The position numbers and the translations under genes were made by a program. 64,000 nucleotides of DNA, from the NCBI RefSeq assembly GCF_021343995.1, contig NZ_JAJTTE010000005.1, positions 150,620-214,619 of the forward strand, given 5' to 3'. This stretch comes from Pseudonocardia terrae. GTDB taxonomy: Bacteria > Actinomycetota > Actinomycetes > Mycobacteriales > Pseudonocardiaceae. This document shows positions 1-8,896 of the stretch, one piece after another (the first letter of the stretch is position 1; every line of letters begins with the position of its first letter). The notes under the pieces were generated by a model. It saw only the letters and a program-made list of their open reading frames with translations, made no database searches and was not told the origin of the DNA.

Positions 1-2
1 TC

Positions 3-386
3 GACGACCGCACGGTCGAGCCCGACGGCGTCACCGGCGAGATCGCCTGGTTCCGGGAGAGCAACGACTTCGGCTGGTCCTGCCTGCTCGGCGACGCGGC
101 GGGCGGCCCGGAGGTGTCGCCCTACGCCGCCCCGGCCCGCGCGACGGACCTGTCCGGGCTGCCGGCCACCTACATTGGTGCCGCCGGACTGGACCTGCTC
201 GTCTACCAGGATCTCGACTACGCCACGCGCCTGATCGCGGCGGGCGTCCCGACCCAGGTCGAGGTCTACCCGCGGACCTTCCACGGCTTCGACGTGGGAA
301 CGGCGCGGGTGAGCGAGGGCTTCAAGCGCAGCCGCCTCGCCGTGCTGCGGCGCGCTCTCGGCCTCGACGGAGAGGACACCCCATGA
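3..386 (+). CDS. alpha/beta hydrolase (acetyl esterase type), 3' part
   Basis: Only the last ~127 codons are present; the gene enters from the left edge of the window. The visible part is the C-terminal lobe of a hormone-sensitive-lipase-like alpha/beta hydrolase. The acid residue of the catalytic triad lies in the segment GAAGLDLLVYQDLDYATRL, and the catalytic histidine is in TFHGFD. The nucleophile-elbow serine would be upstream of the window. The stop overlaps the start of the monooxygenase gene by four bases (ATGA), so the two are translationally coupled. Family knowledge: such esterases often follow Baeyer-Villiger monooxygenases and hydrolyse the ester or lactone they make. That role here is an inference from position. 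Confidence 0.85.
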   Translation, partial: DDRTVEPDGVTGEIAWFRESNDFGWSCLLGDAAGGPEVSPYAAPARATDLSGLPATYIGAAGLDLLVYQDLDYATRLIAAGVPTQVEVYPRTFHGFDVGTARVSEGFKRSRLAVLRRALGLDGEDTP

Positions 387-2215
387 CGACCTGTGGACCC
401 TCGTCCACGCCCACTGGCCTCGACCTCCCGGCCCTGCGCGAGAAGTACGCCGCGGAGCGGGACAAACGGCTGCGCAAGGAGGGCTCGGCGCAGTACGTCC
501 ACACCGGACACGGGGAGCGCGACGACTTCTTCGAGAAGGACCCGCACAGCCCGCCGGTCGTGCGCGACGCGCTCCGCGAGGACGTCGAGGTCGTGGTGGT
601 CGGCGGCGGCTTCGCCGGGCTGCTCGCCGGGGCGCACCTGAGGAAGACCGGCGTCGAGGACGTGCGCATCCTCGACATGGCCGGGGACTTCGGCGGCGTC
701 TGGTACTGGAACCGGTACCCGGGGATCCAGTGTGACAACGAGGCGTACTGCTACATGCCGCTCCTCGAGGAGCTCGGCGCCATGCCGTCCAAGCGGTTCC
801 CGGACGGCGCGGAGATCTACGAGCACTGCCGCGCCATCGGCAAGCACTTCGGCCTCTACGACGGCGCCCTGTTCGGCACGATGATCCGCGCGATGCGCTG
901 GGACGAGACCACCCGGCGTTGGACGATCACGACGAACCACGAGGACGAGCTGCGCGCCCGCTACGTCGTCATGGCGATCGGCCCGTGGAGCAAGCCGAAG
1001 CTGCCCGGGATCCCCGGCCTGCACGACTTCACCGGGCACACCTTCCACTCCGCGCGGTGGGACTACGACTACACCGGGGGTGCCCCCGGCGACACGGTGC
1101 TGGACAGGCTGCACGACAAGCGCGTCGCGGTCGTCGGGACCGGCGCCACGGCGATCCAGATCGTGCCGTACCTGGCCCGCTACGCCCAGCACCTGACCGT
1201 CTTCCAGCGCACCCCCTCCGCCGTGGACGCCCGCCGCAACACGCCCACCGACCCCGAGTGGGCGGCGTCGCTCGAGCCCGGGTGGCAGAAGCGGCGCCAG
1301 GCCGCCTTCCACACGTTCGCGACCGACCCCTTCCCGACGCTCTCGCCCGCCGAGGACGTCGCCTGCGACTTCTTCACCGAGGTCGGCCGGAACGTGTCCG
1401 CGCGCATCGCCGGGCAGTCCTTGACCCCGGAGGAGCTCGCGGCGATCCGCGAGGAGGAGGACTACGGCGTCATGGAGCGCGTCCGGCGCCGGGTGGACGA
1501 GATCGTGCGCGACCCCGAGACGGCCGAGGCCCTCAAGCCCTACTACCGCTACCTGTGCAAGCGGCCGTGCTCCAGCAACGACTACCTGGAGGCGTTCAAC
1601 CGGCCGAACGTCACGCTGGTGGACGTGTCGGCGACCAAGGGCATCGAGCGCATGACGCCCACGGGCGTGGTGACCGGTGGGCGCGAGTACGAGGTCGACT
1701 GCGTGATCTTCGCGAGCGGCTTCGAGATCTCCGCGCAGGATCAGCAGCTCGCCTCGGGCATCGACGCGATCGACGGCCGCGGCGGGCTGTCGCTCTACGA
1801 CCACTGGCGCGACGGCTTCCAGACCCTGCACGGCATCACGAGCCATGGCTTCCCCGGGCTGTTCTTCACCGGCAACACCCAGGGCGGGGGCAACGCCAGC
1901 GTCACGGCGAACTACGTCCAGCAGGGCGAGCACATCGCCTACCTCATCGCCGAGGCGAACGCCCGCGGCGCCGCGACGATCGAGCCCACCCGCGAGGCGC
2001 AGGACGGGTGGGTAGCGCTGATCAAGGAGCTGGCCCCGCCGAAGACCTTCCTGGAGCAGTGCACGCCGGGCTACTACAACAACGAGGGCGGCGGGACCGG
2101 CGGGATCCGGCCCGCCACCGGCGAGCGGTACGGGCGCGGGTTCTACGAGTTCGACCGGCTGCTGCGGGAGTGGCGGGACGCGGGTGACCTGGCCGGGATC
2201 GAGCTGGTGCGCTGA
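383..2215 (+). CDS. FAD-dependent Baeyer-Villiger monooxygenase
   Basis: 610 residues, the length usual for extended type I Baeyer-Villiger monooxygenases of the cyclohexanone/cyclododecanone class. The FAD-binding motif GGGFAG is at about residues 74-79. The family fingerprint FxGxxxHxxxW is seen as FTGHTFHSARW near residue 215, and a second NADPH-binding Rossmann motif (VVGTGATAIQI) is near residue 250. The enzyme inserts one oxygen next to a ketone carbonyl, using NADPH and O2, to give an ester or lactone. It sits between an esterase and a luciferase-like oxidoreductase, all on the same strand with overlapping or 1-base junctions. This suggests a short ketone-degradation operon. The substrate cannot be read from the sequence. 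Confidence 0.93.
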   Translation: MTTCGPSSTPTGLDLPALREKYAAERDKRLRKEGSAQYVHTGHGERDDFFEKDPHSPPVVRDALREDVEVVVVGGGFAGLLAGAHLRKTGVEDVRILDMAGDFGGVWYWNRYPGIQCDNEAYCYMPLLEELGAMPSKRFPDGAEIYEHCRAIGKHFGLYDGALFGTMIRAMRWDETTRRWTITTNHEDELRARYVVMAIGPWSKPKLPGIPGLHDFTGHTFHSARWDYDYTGGAPGDTVLDRLHDKRVAVVGTGATAIQIVPYLARYAQHLTVFQRTPSAVDARRNTPTDPEWAASLEPGWQKRRQAAFHTFATDPFPTLSPAEDVACDFFTEVGRNVSARIAGQSLTPEELAAIREEEDYGVMERVRRRVDEIVRDPETAEALKPYYRYLCKRPCSSNDYLEAFNRPNVTLVDVSATKGIERMTPTGVVTGGREYEVDCVIFASGFEISAQDQQLASGIDAIDGRGGLSLYDHWRDGFQTLHGITSHGFPGLFFTGNTQGGGNASVTANYVQQGEHIAYLIAEANARGAATIEPTREAQDGWVALIKELAPPKTFLEQCTPGYYNNEGGGTGGIRPATGERYGRGFYEFDRLLREWRDAGDLAGIELVR

Positions 2216-2216
2216 G

Positions 2217-3083
2217 GTGAGGATCGGGGCGGTGTTCCCGCAGTACGACGTGCTGCGGGACGCGGCCGACATCGCGGAGTTCGCCCGCGGGGTCGAGGGG
2301 CTGGGGATGGACCACCTCCTCGTCTACGACCATGTGCTCGGCGTCGATCCGGCGGTCCGTCCGGAGTGGACGCACCCCTACCGGAACGACTCGGAGTTCC
2401 ACGAACCCTTCGTGCTCTTCGGGTACCTGGCCGCCGTGTGCGGGCTCGAGTTGGTGACCGGCGTGCTGGTGCTGCCGCAGCGGCAGACCGCGCTCGTGGC
2501 CAAACAGGCGGCGCAGGCGGACTGGCTCGCCACGGGCGGCGTGCGGCTCGGGGTCGGCCTGGGCTGGAACGAGTCCGAGTACCGCGCGCTCGGCGTGCCC
2601 ATCGCCCGTCGCGGGGCGCGGATCGAGGAACAGGTCGAGCTGCTGCGGTCACTGTGGTCGGCGCCGTCGGTGACGGCGCGGACGAGCGTCGAGGAGCTCG
2701 ACGGTGTCGGCCTCGCGCCGCGGCCGCGCCGGGAGATCCCGGTGTGGCTGGCGGGGAAGGCACCTGCCGCGCTCGCCCGGGTGGGGCGGATCGCCGACGG
2801 CTGGTTCCCGTTGGAGAAGCCGGGCGCGGAGGCGGCCGCGCATCTGGAGGCGGTGCGCCGGGCGGCCCGCGATGCGGGGCGCGACCCGGCCGAGATCGGC
2901 GTCGAGCCGCGGATCCGGGTGCCGGGCCGACCCGCGGACGAGCTCGCGGCGGAAATCGGCTTCTGGGTCGGCCAGGGGGCCTCCCACCTGTCGTTCAGCA
3001 CGATGGACGCCGGCCTGGGATCGGTGGCGGAGCACCTGCGTCATCTGGAGAGCGCGCTGAGCACGGTCTCGCGAGGAAGGTGA
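2217..3083 (+). CDS. LLM-class (F420-type) flavin-dependent oxidoreductase
   Basis: 288 residues from a GTG start that follows the monooxygenase stop by one base. It begins MRIGAVFPQYDVL, the normal N-terminus of this family, so I prefer this start to an upstream in-frame one. The protein has the luciferase-like TIM-barrel pattern: LELVTGVLVLPQRQ, the run GGVRLGVGLGWNESEY typical of actinobacterial F420-dependent subgroups, and a C-terminal GxASHLSFSTM. Members use reduced F420 or FMN for hydride transfer or monooxygenation. The cofactor assignment is from family resemblance only. It is probably the third gene of the monooxygenase operon and is convergent with the molybdenum enzyme gene downstream. 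Confidence 0.9.
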   Translation: MRIGAVFPQYDVLRDAADIAEFARGVEGLGMDHLLVYDHVLGVDPAVRPEWTHPYRNDSEFHEPFVLFGYLAAVCGLELVTGVLVLPQRQTALVAKQAAQADWLATGGVRLGVGLGWNESEYRALGVPIARRGARIEEQVELLRSLWSAPSVTARTSVEELDGVGLAPRPRREIPVWLAGKAPAALARVGRIADGWFPLEKPGAEAAAHLEAVRRAARDAGRDPAEIGVEPRIRVPGRPADELAAEIGFWVGQGASHLSFSTMDAGLGSVAEHLRHLESALSTVSRGR

Positions 3084-3104
3084 ACCTCCCGTCCCCTCCT
3101 GGGC

Positions 3105-5357
3105 TCAGGCGCGCGCCAGGCGGACCGGGATCGCGTTCATCTGCACGGTCCCCGACAGCGGGTCCAGCACGGTGCCGTCGGTGAGGGTATTGCTGTTGAC
3201 CCCGGGCTTCTGCGCCGCGACGCGCAGGCGGGCGTGCGGGTCGTCGTGGCCCCAGCCGTGGCCCAGCGAGACGACGCCGGGCGCCACCTCGTCCGTCACC
3301 CGGACCGGAACCCGGATCTCGCCGGCGGCCGAGGTCACCAGCGCGAACCCATCGTCGGCCAGGTCGTACGCCTCGGCGTCGGCGGGGGAGACGTGCAGCG
3401 CCGACCGGTCCTTGCCCTTCGCGAGCGGCGAGACGTTGTGCAGCCAGGAGTTCTTCGACCGCAGGTCGCGCCGGCCGATGAGCAGCAGGGTGCCGGGCTC
3501 GGGTCGGCGGACCTCGACCCGGGCGAGGGTCTCCAGGATCATCGGCGGGGCCAGCTCGATCGTGCCGGACGGCGTGCGGATCACCTCGTCCAGGCGTGGC
3601 TCGAGCGGCCCGAGGTCGATGCCGTGCGGGAACTTCAGCAGCCGGGACAGCGACAGCCCGCCGGGGTCGCGGCCGAACAGGTCGCCGTAGGGGCCGGAGC
3701 GGACCCGCAGGTCCAGCAGTCGCCGCGGGCCGCGGCCGGGCACCCCGGCGACGATCTCGGACTCGTCGATGCCCAGGCTGCGGGCGATGGAGCGGCGCAG
3801 GCCGGTCGCGATCTCATCGTCGATCTGGTCGGGGTCGGCGTGGGGGCCGCGACCCTCGTAGATCGCACAGAGCCGCAGGAGGATCTCCCACTCGGAGAGC
3901 ATTCCCGCGGGGACCTCGCGGGCGGGCGTGGAGAAGCGCGCGTAGTTGCGTTGCGCGTACTGGTAGAGGACGAGATCGAAGTGGTCGCGGGTGAGCGAGC
4001 CCGGCGGCGGGAGGATCACGTCCGCGTACCGCGTCGTCTCGTTCAGGTAGGGATCGACGCAGATCAGCGCCTCGACCTCGGCAAGCGCGCGCTGCATCCG
4101 TCCGGAGTCCGGCAGCGAGCGTGCGAGGTTGCCGGCGTACACCACCAGCCCGCGGACACGACCGGGCCCGGGGGTGAGGATCTCCTCGGCCAGCGCCGCG
4201 ACCGGGAGCTCGCCGAGCACCTCGGGATGCCCGCTCACCCGCGTCCGGTACCGCCCGACGGTGAACGGGCGCGCCGGCTTCGTGGCCTTTCGCGTCGTGG
4301 GGCCGCCGGTGACGGGCCGGGTGAACAGCAGCCCGCCCGGCCGGTCGACGTGTCCGCAGAGGACGTTGACGGCCTGGAGCGCCCAGCACGTGAGCGTGCC
4401 GTACCGGTTGAGCGTCGTGCCGAGCCGGCCGTACACGGCGGCCCGCTCGACGGTCGCGAGATCGCGGGCGAGGTGCGCGATCGTCTCCGGCGGGAGGCCA
4501 CAGACCTCGGCGACGGCCGGGGGCGGGTACGGCGCGACGGCCTCGCGCAGCTCACGCAGCCCGCTGAGCCGGCCCGCGGTCGCGCGGGGTCGCACCAGGT
4601 CCTCGGCGAACAGGACGTGCAGGATCCCGAGGAGCAGGAACAGGTCCGTGCCGGGCCGGATCTGCAGGTGCTCGTCCGCTGCCCCGGCGGTGGCGGTCCG
4701 GGCGGGGTCGACGACGACCACCCGGCCGCCGCGGGCCCGCAGCGCCTTCAGCTTCCCGCGGTAGTCCGGCGCGGCGCCGATGCTGCCGTTCGACACCAGC
4801 GGATTGCCGCCGACGATCACCAGCAGGTCCGTGGTGTCGAGGTCCGGCACCGGGATGCTGCTCGGCTCCCCGAACAGCAGGGCCGCTGTGACGTTCTGCG
4901 GCAGCTGGTCCATGGTCGCCGGAGAGTAGGCCTGGATGCTGCCCAACGACCGGGCGAGCCGGCCCGCGAGCAGGGTGAACGCGACGTTGTGGCCGGTCGG
5001 GTTGCCGGTGTACGCGGCGACCGAGTTGCGGTCCTCCGCGAGCAGGGGCGTGAGCAGCCGGTCGACCTCGGCGAACGCCTCCTCCCAGGTCGCCTCGACC
5101 AGCTCGCCGTCGCGACGGACGAGTGGGCGGGTCAGCCGGTCGGGATCGTCGTCCACGGCGCCGAGCGAGGCGCCCTTGGGGCAGAGGTAGCCCTTGCTGT
5201 AGACGTCCTCGGTGTCGCCACGGACCGAGACCACCCGGTCCTCGGCGTCGAGGGTGACGGAGAGGCCGCACATGGCCTCGCACAGGGGGCAGCCGCGCGG
5301 GACGGTCCGCACGGCCAGGTCCGGGACGGTGGCTCGGGTGGCGGCATCGCTCGTCAT
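3105..5357 (-). CDS. molybdopterin-dependent oxidoreductase (DMSO reductase superfamily)
   Basis: 750 residues from the ATG at 5357, which is preceded by a strong GGAGG. A GTG five codons upstream is in frame but overlaps that ribosome-binding site. The N-terminal [4Fe-4S] domain has the pattern CPLCEAMC followed by a fourth cysteine in GYLCPKG. The bis-MGD-binding core follows (for example LLVIVGGNPLVSNGS), and the C-terminal molydopterin dinucleotide-binding domain contains SLGHGWGHDDPHA and the closing PVSGT-like segment PLSGTVQMNAIPV. It has no twin-arginine signal, so it is cytoplasmic. The family covers formate dehydrogenase-like and other oxidoreductases; the substrate is unknown. It is monocistronic and convergent to the ketone operon. 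Confidence 0.9.
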   Translation of the reverse strand: MTSDAATRATVPDLAVRTVPRGCPLCEAMCGLSVTLDAEDRVVSVRGDTEDVYSKGYLCPKGASLGAVDDDPDRLTRPLVRRDGELVEATWEEAFAEVDRLLTPLLAEDRNSVAAYTGNPTGHNVAFTLLAGRLARSLGSIQAYSPATMDQLPQNVTAALLFGEPSSIPVPDLDTTDLLVIVGGNPLVSNGSIGAAPDYRGKLKALRARGGRVVVVDPARTATAGAADEHLQIRPGTDLFLLLGILHVLFAEDLVRPRATAGRLSGLRELREAVAPYPPPAVAEVCGLPPETIAHLARDLATVERAAVYGRLGTTLNRYGTLTCWALQAVNVLCGHVDRPGGLLFTRPVTGGPTTRKATKPARPFTVGRYRTRVSGHPEVLGELPVAALAEEILTPGPGRVRGLVVYAGNLARSLPDSGRMQRALAEVEALICVDPYLNETTRYADVILPPPGSLTRDHFDLVLYQYAQRNYARFSTPAREVPAGMLSEWEILLRLCAIYEGRGPHADPDQIDDEIATGLRRSIARSLGIDESEIVAGVPGRGPRRLLDLRVRSGPYGDLFGRDPGGLSLSRLLKFPHGIDLGPLEPRLDEVIRTPSGTIELAPPMILETLARVEVRRPEPGTLLLIGRRDLRSKNSWLHNVSPLAKGKDRSALHVSPADAEAYDLADDGFALVTSAAGEIRVPVRVTDEVAPGVVSLGHGWGHDDPHARLRVAAQKPGVNSNTLTDGTVLDPLSGTVQMNAIPVRLARA

Positions 5358-5382
5358 CGGGCCTCCTCGCACATATCTAATG

Positions 5383-5411
5383 ATTGTAGGTTAGCGGTGA
5401 GGACCGGTCAA
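5383..5411 (-). promoter_or_regulatory. sigma-70-type promoter of the molybdopterin oxidoreductase gene
   Basis: Read on the minus strand, TTGACC (5411-5406), a 17-base spacer and TACAAT (5388-5383) match the vegetative promoter consensus closely. The expected transcription start is about 20 bases before the ATG at 5357, leaving just enough leader for the GGAGG. Confidence 0.7.
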
Positions 5412-5429
5412 TGGTGCTCGTGTGCGGTG

Positions 5430-6200
5430 AGCCAGTCCCGGTGCCGGTCCGAGGGGGCGGCCCGCTCGCGGACCGCGAGATGGCTGAGCGAACGCCGAGG
5501 CGGTGGGGCCGTCGGGGACCTCTGCGGCGACCCGGCCGAACACCTCGTCGTGCCCGTCCCGGACGACTCGTGGTCCGACACGCGGTTACCGCGCACCACG
5601 AGCGGCGCGGTGGGACGGGCAGGCCGTCGCGGGTCCGGTCGGCAAAGGCACCTGCCTGCAGCAGCGAGAGCTGGAACAGGGCGAACACCTCGTGCCAGCG
5701 CAGGTCGACGAGCGGGAGCCCGGTGCGCCCGCGCCACCGGTCGAGCGTCTTCTCGGGTGCCCAGGCGGCGACCCGCGCGACGCCGGCGTCCGTCGAGTGG
5801 TTGCGGTCGAACATCAGCCACCAGGCGAGGTCGACCATCGGGCCGCCGAGCGAGACCATCTCCCGGTCCAGGACGGCGACGCAGCGGGTGCCGGCGAACA
5901 TCATGTTGCCGAGGCGGGCGTCGCCCCAGGACGGGCCGCGAGGGGTCCCGGCCGGGGAGGTTCCGTTCCAGCCACTCGCGGACGTCGGCCAGCGGGCCGA
6001 GCGGGGCGCGTTCGCCGACTCAGTCGGTCATCCGGTGCCAGTAGCCGACCAGTGGCTCCAGGGCCGGTTCGAGGACCTTCTGGGCCGGCCCCGAGCGGGT
6101 CCGGTACCAACAATGCCGCTGATCCCCGACAATCGCCGGGCGGATCCTGCCCGGCCGGCGGTCCTTCGTCGAGGGGCTCATCCCCGACATCGGCGACCAC
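5430..6200 (-). pseudogene. aminoglycoside-phosphotransferase-like protein, decayed
   Basis: Two minus-strand fragments in different frames look like one APH/choline-kinase-type phosphotransferase (the kind often found near acyl-CoA dehydrogenases). The upstream piece reads VLEPALEPLVGYWHRMTD, then a TGA stop near 6020, then VGERAPLGPLADVREWLERN. After a frame change near 5945 the conserved catalytic loop WGDARLGN and the metal-binding segment VLDREMVSLGGPMVDLAWW appear, followed by FALFQLSLLQAGAF. The first half of the kinase fold is missing, a nonsense codon and at least one frameshift are visible, and the C-terminus degenerates. I infer a dead gene; boundaries are approximate. Confidence 0.65.
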
Positions 6201-6226
6201 GCCGGCCAACGAGAGGGTTCTGCAGG

Positions 6227-7375
6227 TCAGGTGGAGTCGGGGTCGTCGAGGATCAGGCACGTCAGTGAGGCGAGCAGGCCGGGGACGGTGTAGACGTCCC
6301 AGCCGGTCAAGGCGTGCCATCTCTCCAGTCGGTACTTCGCGGTGTTGGGGTGGATGTGCAGCGCTCGCGCGCAGGCCGAGACCGAGTAGCGGTGTGCAGC
6401 GAAGCCCCTGACGGTGTCGGCGAGGGCGGGGTTGTCTCGCGCGATCCCCGCGCCACCCTCCAGGACGGGTCGGAGCCTCGCCCGTGCCCGACCCAGGATC
6501 ACGGACGGCCACTCCTTCCGGAAGTCGACGACCTCTCCCGGGCGAGCCGTCGCCAACGCCTCGGCGGCGTCGACGATGCACGACGCCGCCGTCCGCAGGC
6601 CACTCCCGGGCGCTGCAAGCCCGACTGCCGCTGTCGGTTCCCCCGCGCGAACGGCCCCGACGAGGTCGTCGGGGCCGATGCCCTGCGCAACCACGATCGC
6701 CTGCCCCGCCTCGCCCGCTGCGCAATGCCCGACACCCGGGCCCGCTTCGAGCGCCACGTTCGTCTGCTCGATGTGGACCTCACCCCTCGAGGTCGAGCAG
6801 GCGACGAGGAACTCACCGGTCGGTTCGAAGCCCAGCGCGAGCGCGGCGTCGAACGCCGCTTCCGAGGCGGCGCCGTCCCTGGCGAGGGCGTCGATGAAGC
6901 GGCGCCGGAGGGCGAGCATGCTCGCGGCCTGGACGCGGGTCTCCTCCGCATGGGCGTCGGCGAAGGCGGCGCTAAACCGGTGGACCCACGTCCAGAGCAG
7001 GGCGACGGTGCCGACGAGTTCCCCGGTCAGGTCGGGCTCGTGCTGCTGGGCGCGGCGGAGCAGCTCCGCCCAGATCTCCCGGTACGAGATGTGGTAGGCC
7101 TCGATGGAGGCGGTCAGGGCAACGGGGAACAGCGCCCGACGCCGCCCCATGCCGCGGGTATGGGCGATGGCCGCCGCCGTGGGCGGCCGCCGTTCCCGCA
7201 GCCCCGCGAGGATGGCGACCACGCCGACCTGGACGTCGCGGTGGTGCTCCGGGTAGGGGAACTTCTCGTACCCGGGTACCTCGGCGCGGATACGCCCGAC
7301 GATGTGGGTGGTCAGCTCGGCCGTGCGCTCGGCCATCGCGTCGAACAGCGCTGTGACCTCGGTGTCGCGCGACAC
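6227..7375 (-). CDS. PucR/CdaR-family transcriptional regulator
   Basis: 382 residues from a GTG start. The last ~60 residues are the PucR-type helix-turn-helix: AHRYSVSACARALHIHPNT, then a YRLERW segment and a short hydrophobic tail. This is preceded by a GGDEF-like middle domain, and the N-terminal ~150 residues resemble the helical RsbT-co-antagonist-like region common in actinobacterial members. It is transcribed away from the MHS transporter gene that starts 150 bases upstream. The inferred role is local control of that transporter and the ferredoxin oxidoreductase operon behind it, with a small-molecule catabolite as likely ligand. No operator could be picked out with confidence. Confidence 0.85.
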   Translation of the reverse strand: MSRDTEVTALFDAMAERTAELTTHIVGRIRAEVPGYEKFPYPEHHRDVQVGVVAILAGLRERRPPTAAAIAHTRGMGRRRALFPVALTASIEAYHISYREIWAELLRRAQQHEPDLTGELVGTVALLWTWVHRFSAAFADAHAEETRVQAASMLALRRRFIDALARDGAASEAAFDAALALGFEPTGEFLVACSTSRGEVHIEQTNVALEAGPGVGHCAAGEAGQAIVVAQGIGPDDLVGAVRAGEPTAAVGLAAPGSGLRTAASCIVDAAEALATARPGEVVDFRKEWPSVILGRARARLRPVLEGGAGIARDNPALADTVRGFAAHRYSVSACARALHIHPNTAKYRLERWHALTGWDVYTVPGLLASLTCLILDDPDST

Positions 7376-7528
7376 GGGACCTGCCCTTCGTGAAATCCAC
7401 GAGACCCGCCGACCGGATTCGGGGTTTAGTCACTTCATTTTGCCCTGCCGGCCCCGCATCCTCGTGAAGTTCCTCAGAAGCGAGTGTCGACGGAGACACT
7501 CCGCCACCACCCCCGGGAGCTCCCGACG

Positions 7529-8864
7529 ATGACGAACTCCTCCAGCCCGGACCAACTCCGGACCGTTCGCCGAGCCACGCTCAGCGGGATGATCGGCACG
7601 ATCATCGAGTGGTAACGACTTCATGATCTACGCGACGCTCGCGGCGAGCGTGTTCAACACGCTCTTCTTCCCCGCGCTCGACCCCGTCGCCGGCACCATC
7701 GCCTCGCTGAGCACCTTCGCGGCGGGCTTCATCAGCAGGCCGCTCGGCGGCATCGTGTTCGGGCACTTCGGGGACCGCCTCGGGCGGAAGACCCTGCTGG
7801 TGTGGTCGCTGGTGTTGATGGGCGTCTCGACCGCCCTAATCGGGCTGCTGCCGACCTACGCGACCATCGGGGTCGCCGCGCCGATCCTGCTCACCGTCCT
7901 GCGGATCCTGCAGGGCTTCGCGCTCGGCGGCGAGTGGTCCGGGGCCACGACGATGATCGTCGAGCATGCACCGGAGGGCAGGCGGGCGTTCTTCGCGAGC
8001 TTCGTGCCCTTCTCCTCCGGCATCGGCTTCCTCGCCGCACTGGGAACCACCCTGGGCCTGCGTGCGGGCCTGAGCCCCGAGGCGTTCCTGGCCTGGGGCT
8101 GGCGCGTGCCGTTCATCGCGAGCGTCATCCTGGTCGCCATCGGCCTGTACCTGCGCCTGCGGGTCGAGGAGACCCGGACCTTCCGAGAGGTGGCCGAGGC
8201 CGGCACTGTGCAGCTCCCGCTGGTCCGGCTGCTTCGCACCCAGTGGCGCACCGTGCTGCTGACCTTCTGCATGCACCTCGGCACCACCACGGTGGCGTTC
8301 GTCGTCGCGACGTTCATGCTGTCCTACGCCACGCTCCGCCCGGGCCTGGACAACACCGTCATGATGGCCGCGCTCGCCACGGCGACGGCGATCAACCTGT
8401 GCTACGCCTGGACGATCGGCATCCTCGCCGACAGGATCGGCCGTAGGTGCGTGTTCGCCGCGGGATGCGTGGTGCTGATGGTCATCGCGTTCCCGATGTT
8501 CTGGCTGGTCGACACGGCCGTGTTCGTCGGCATCGTGGCCGGTCTGCTGCTCGGGCTCGCGGCCCAGTACCTCTGCAACCAGGTCGAGGCGTCCTACCTC
8601 TCGGAGCTGTTCCCGCCCGAGGTCCGCTGCACCGGGGTCAACCTCGGCTACCAGCTGTGCAACACGATCGCGGGCGGCACGGCGCCCCTCGTCGCCGTCC
8701 TACTCATGGAGTGGTCCGGCGGCGAGCCCTGGTCGATCTCGGTCTACCTGATCGTGCTGGGAGCGATCTCGCTCGTCGCGGGCCTGCTGGCCAAGGAGAC
8801 GAGCCCGCGCACCGCCGCGATGGTCGTCGACGCCGACCCGGCCCGCGCCGCCGCCCAGGCCTGA
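7529..8864 (+). pseudogene. MHS-family MFS transporter with a single-base frameshift
   Basis: From the ATG at 7529 the reading frame gives 28 residues ending GMIGTIIEW, then TAA (7613-7615). In the next frame the protein continues DFMIYATLAASVFNTLFFP to the end. MHS (metabolite:H+ symporter) proteins normally read EWYDF here, so one extra A at 7614-7615 explains the break. Removing it restores a 444-residue protein of normal length. The rest is intact: GHFGDRLGRKTLL (the loop 2-3 signature), twelve membrane segments, and ADRIGRR in the central loop. Substrates of relatives are organic acids and betaines. Either a recent pseudogene or a sequencing error. Confidence 0.8.
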
Positions 8865-8896
8865 CCCCACCCCGTCCCACCACCGGGAGACCGCAC

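Noticed and set aside
266..2272. Long open frame opposite the monooxygenase
   Set aside because: Composition is Arg/Val/Gly-rich with no family motifs; it is the usual antisense shadow of a high-GC gene.
6010..6030. TGA in the phosphotransferase remains as a second selenocysteine codon
   Set aside because: No SECIS-like hairpin follows, the position is not catalytic in the family, and a frameshift lies downstream.
3234..6044. 936-codon plus-strand frame across the molybdopterin oxidoreductase
   Set aside because: Shadow of the minus-strand gene and of the phosphotransferase remains.
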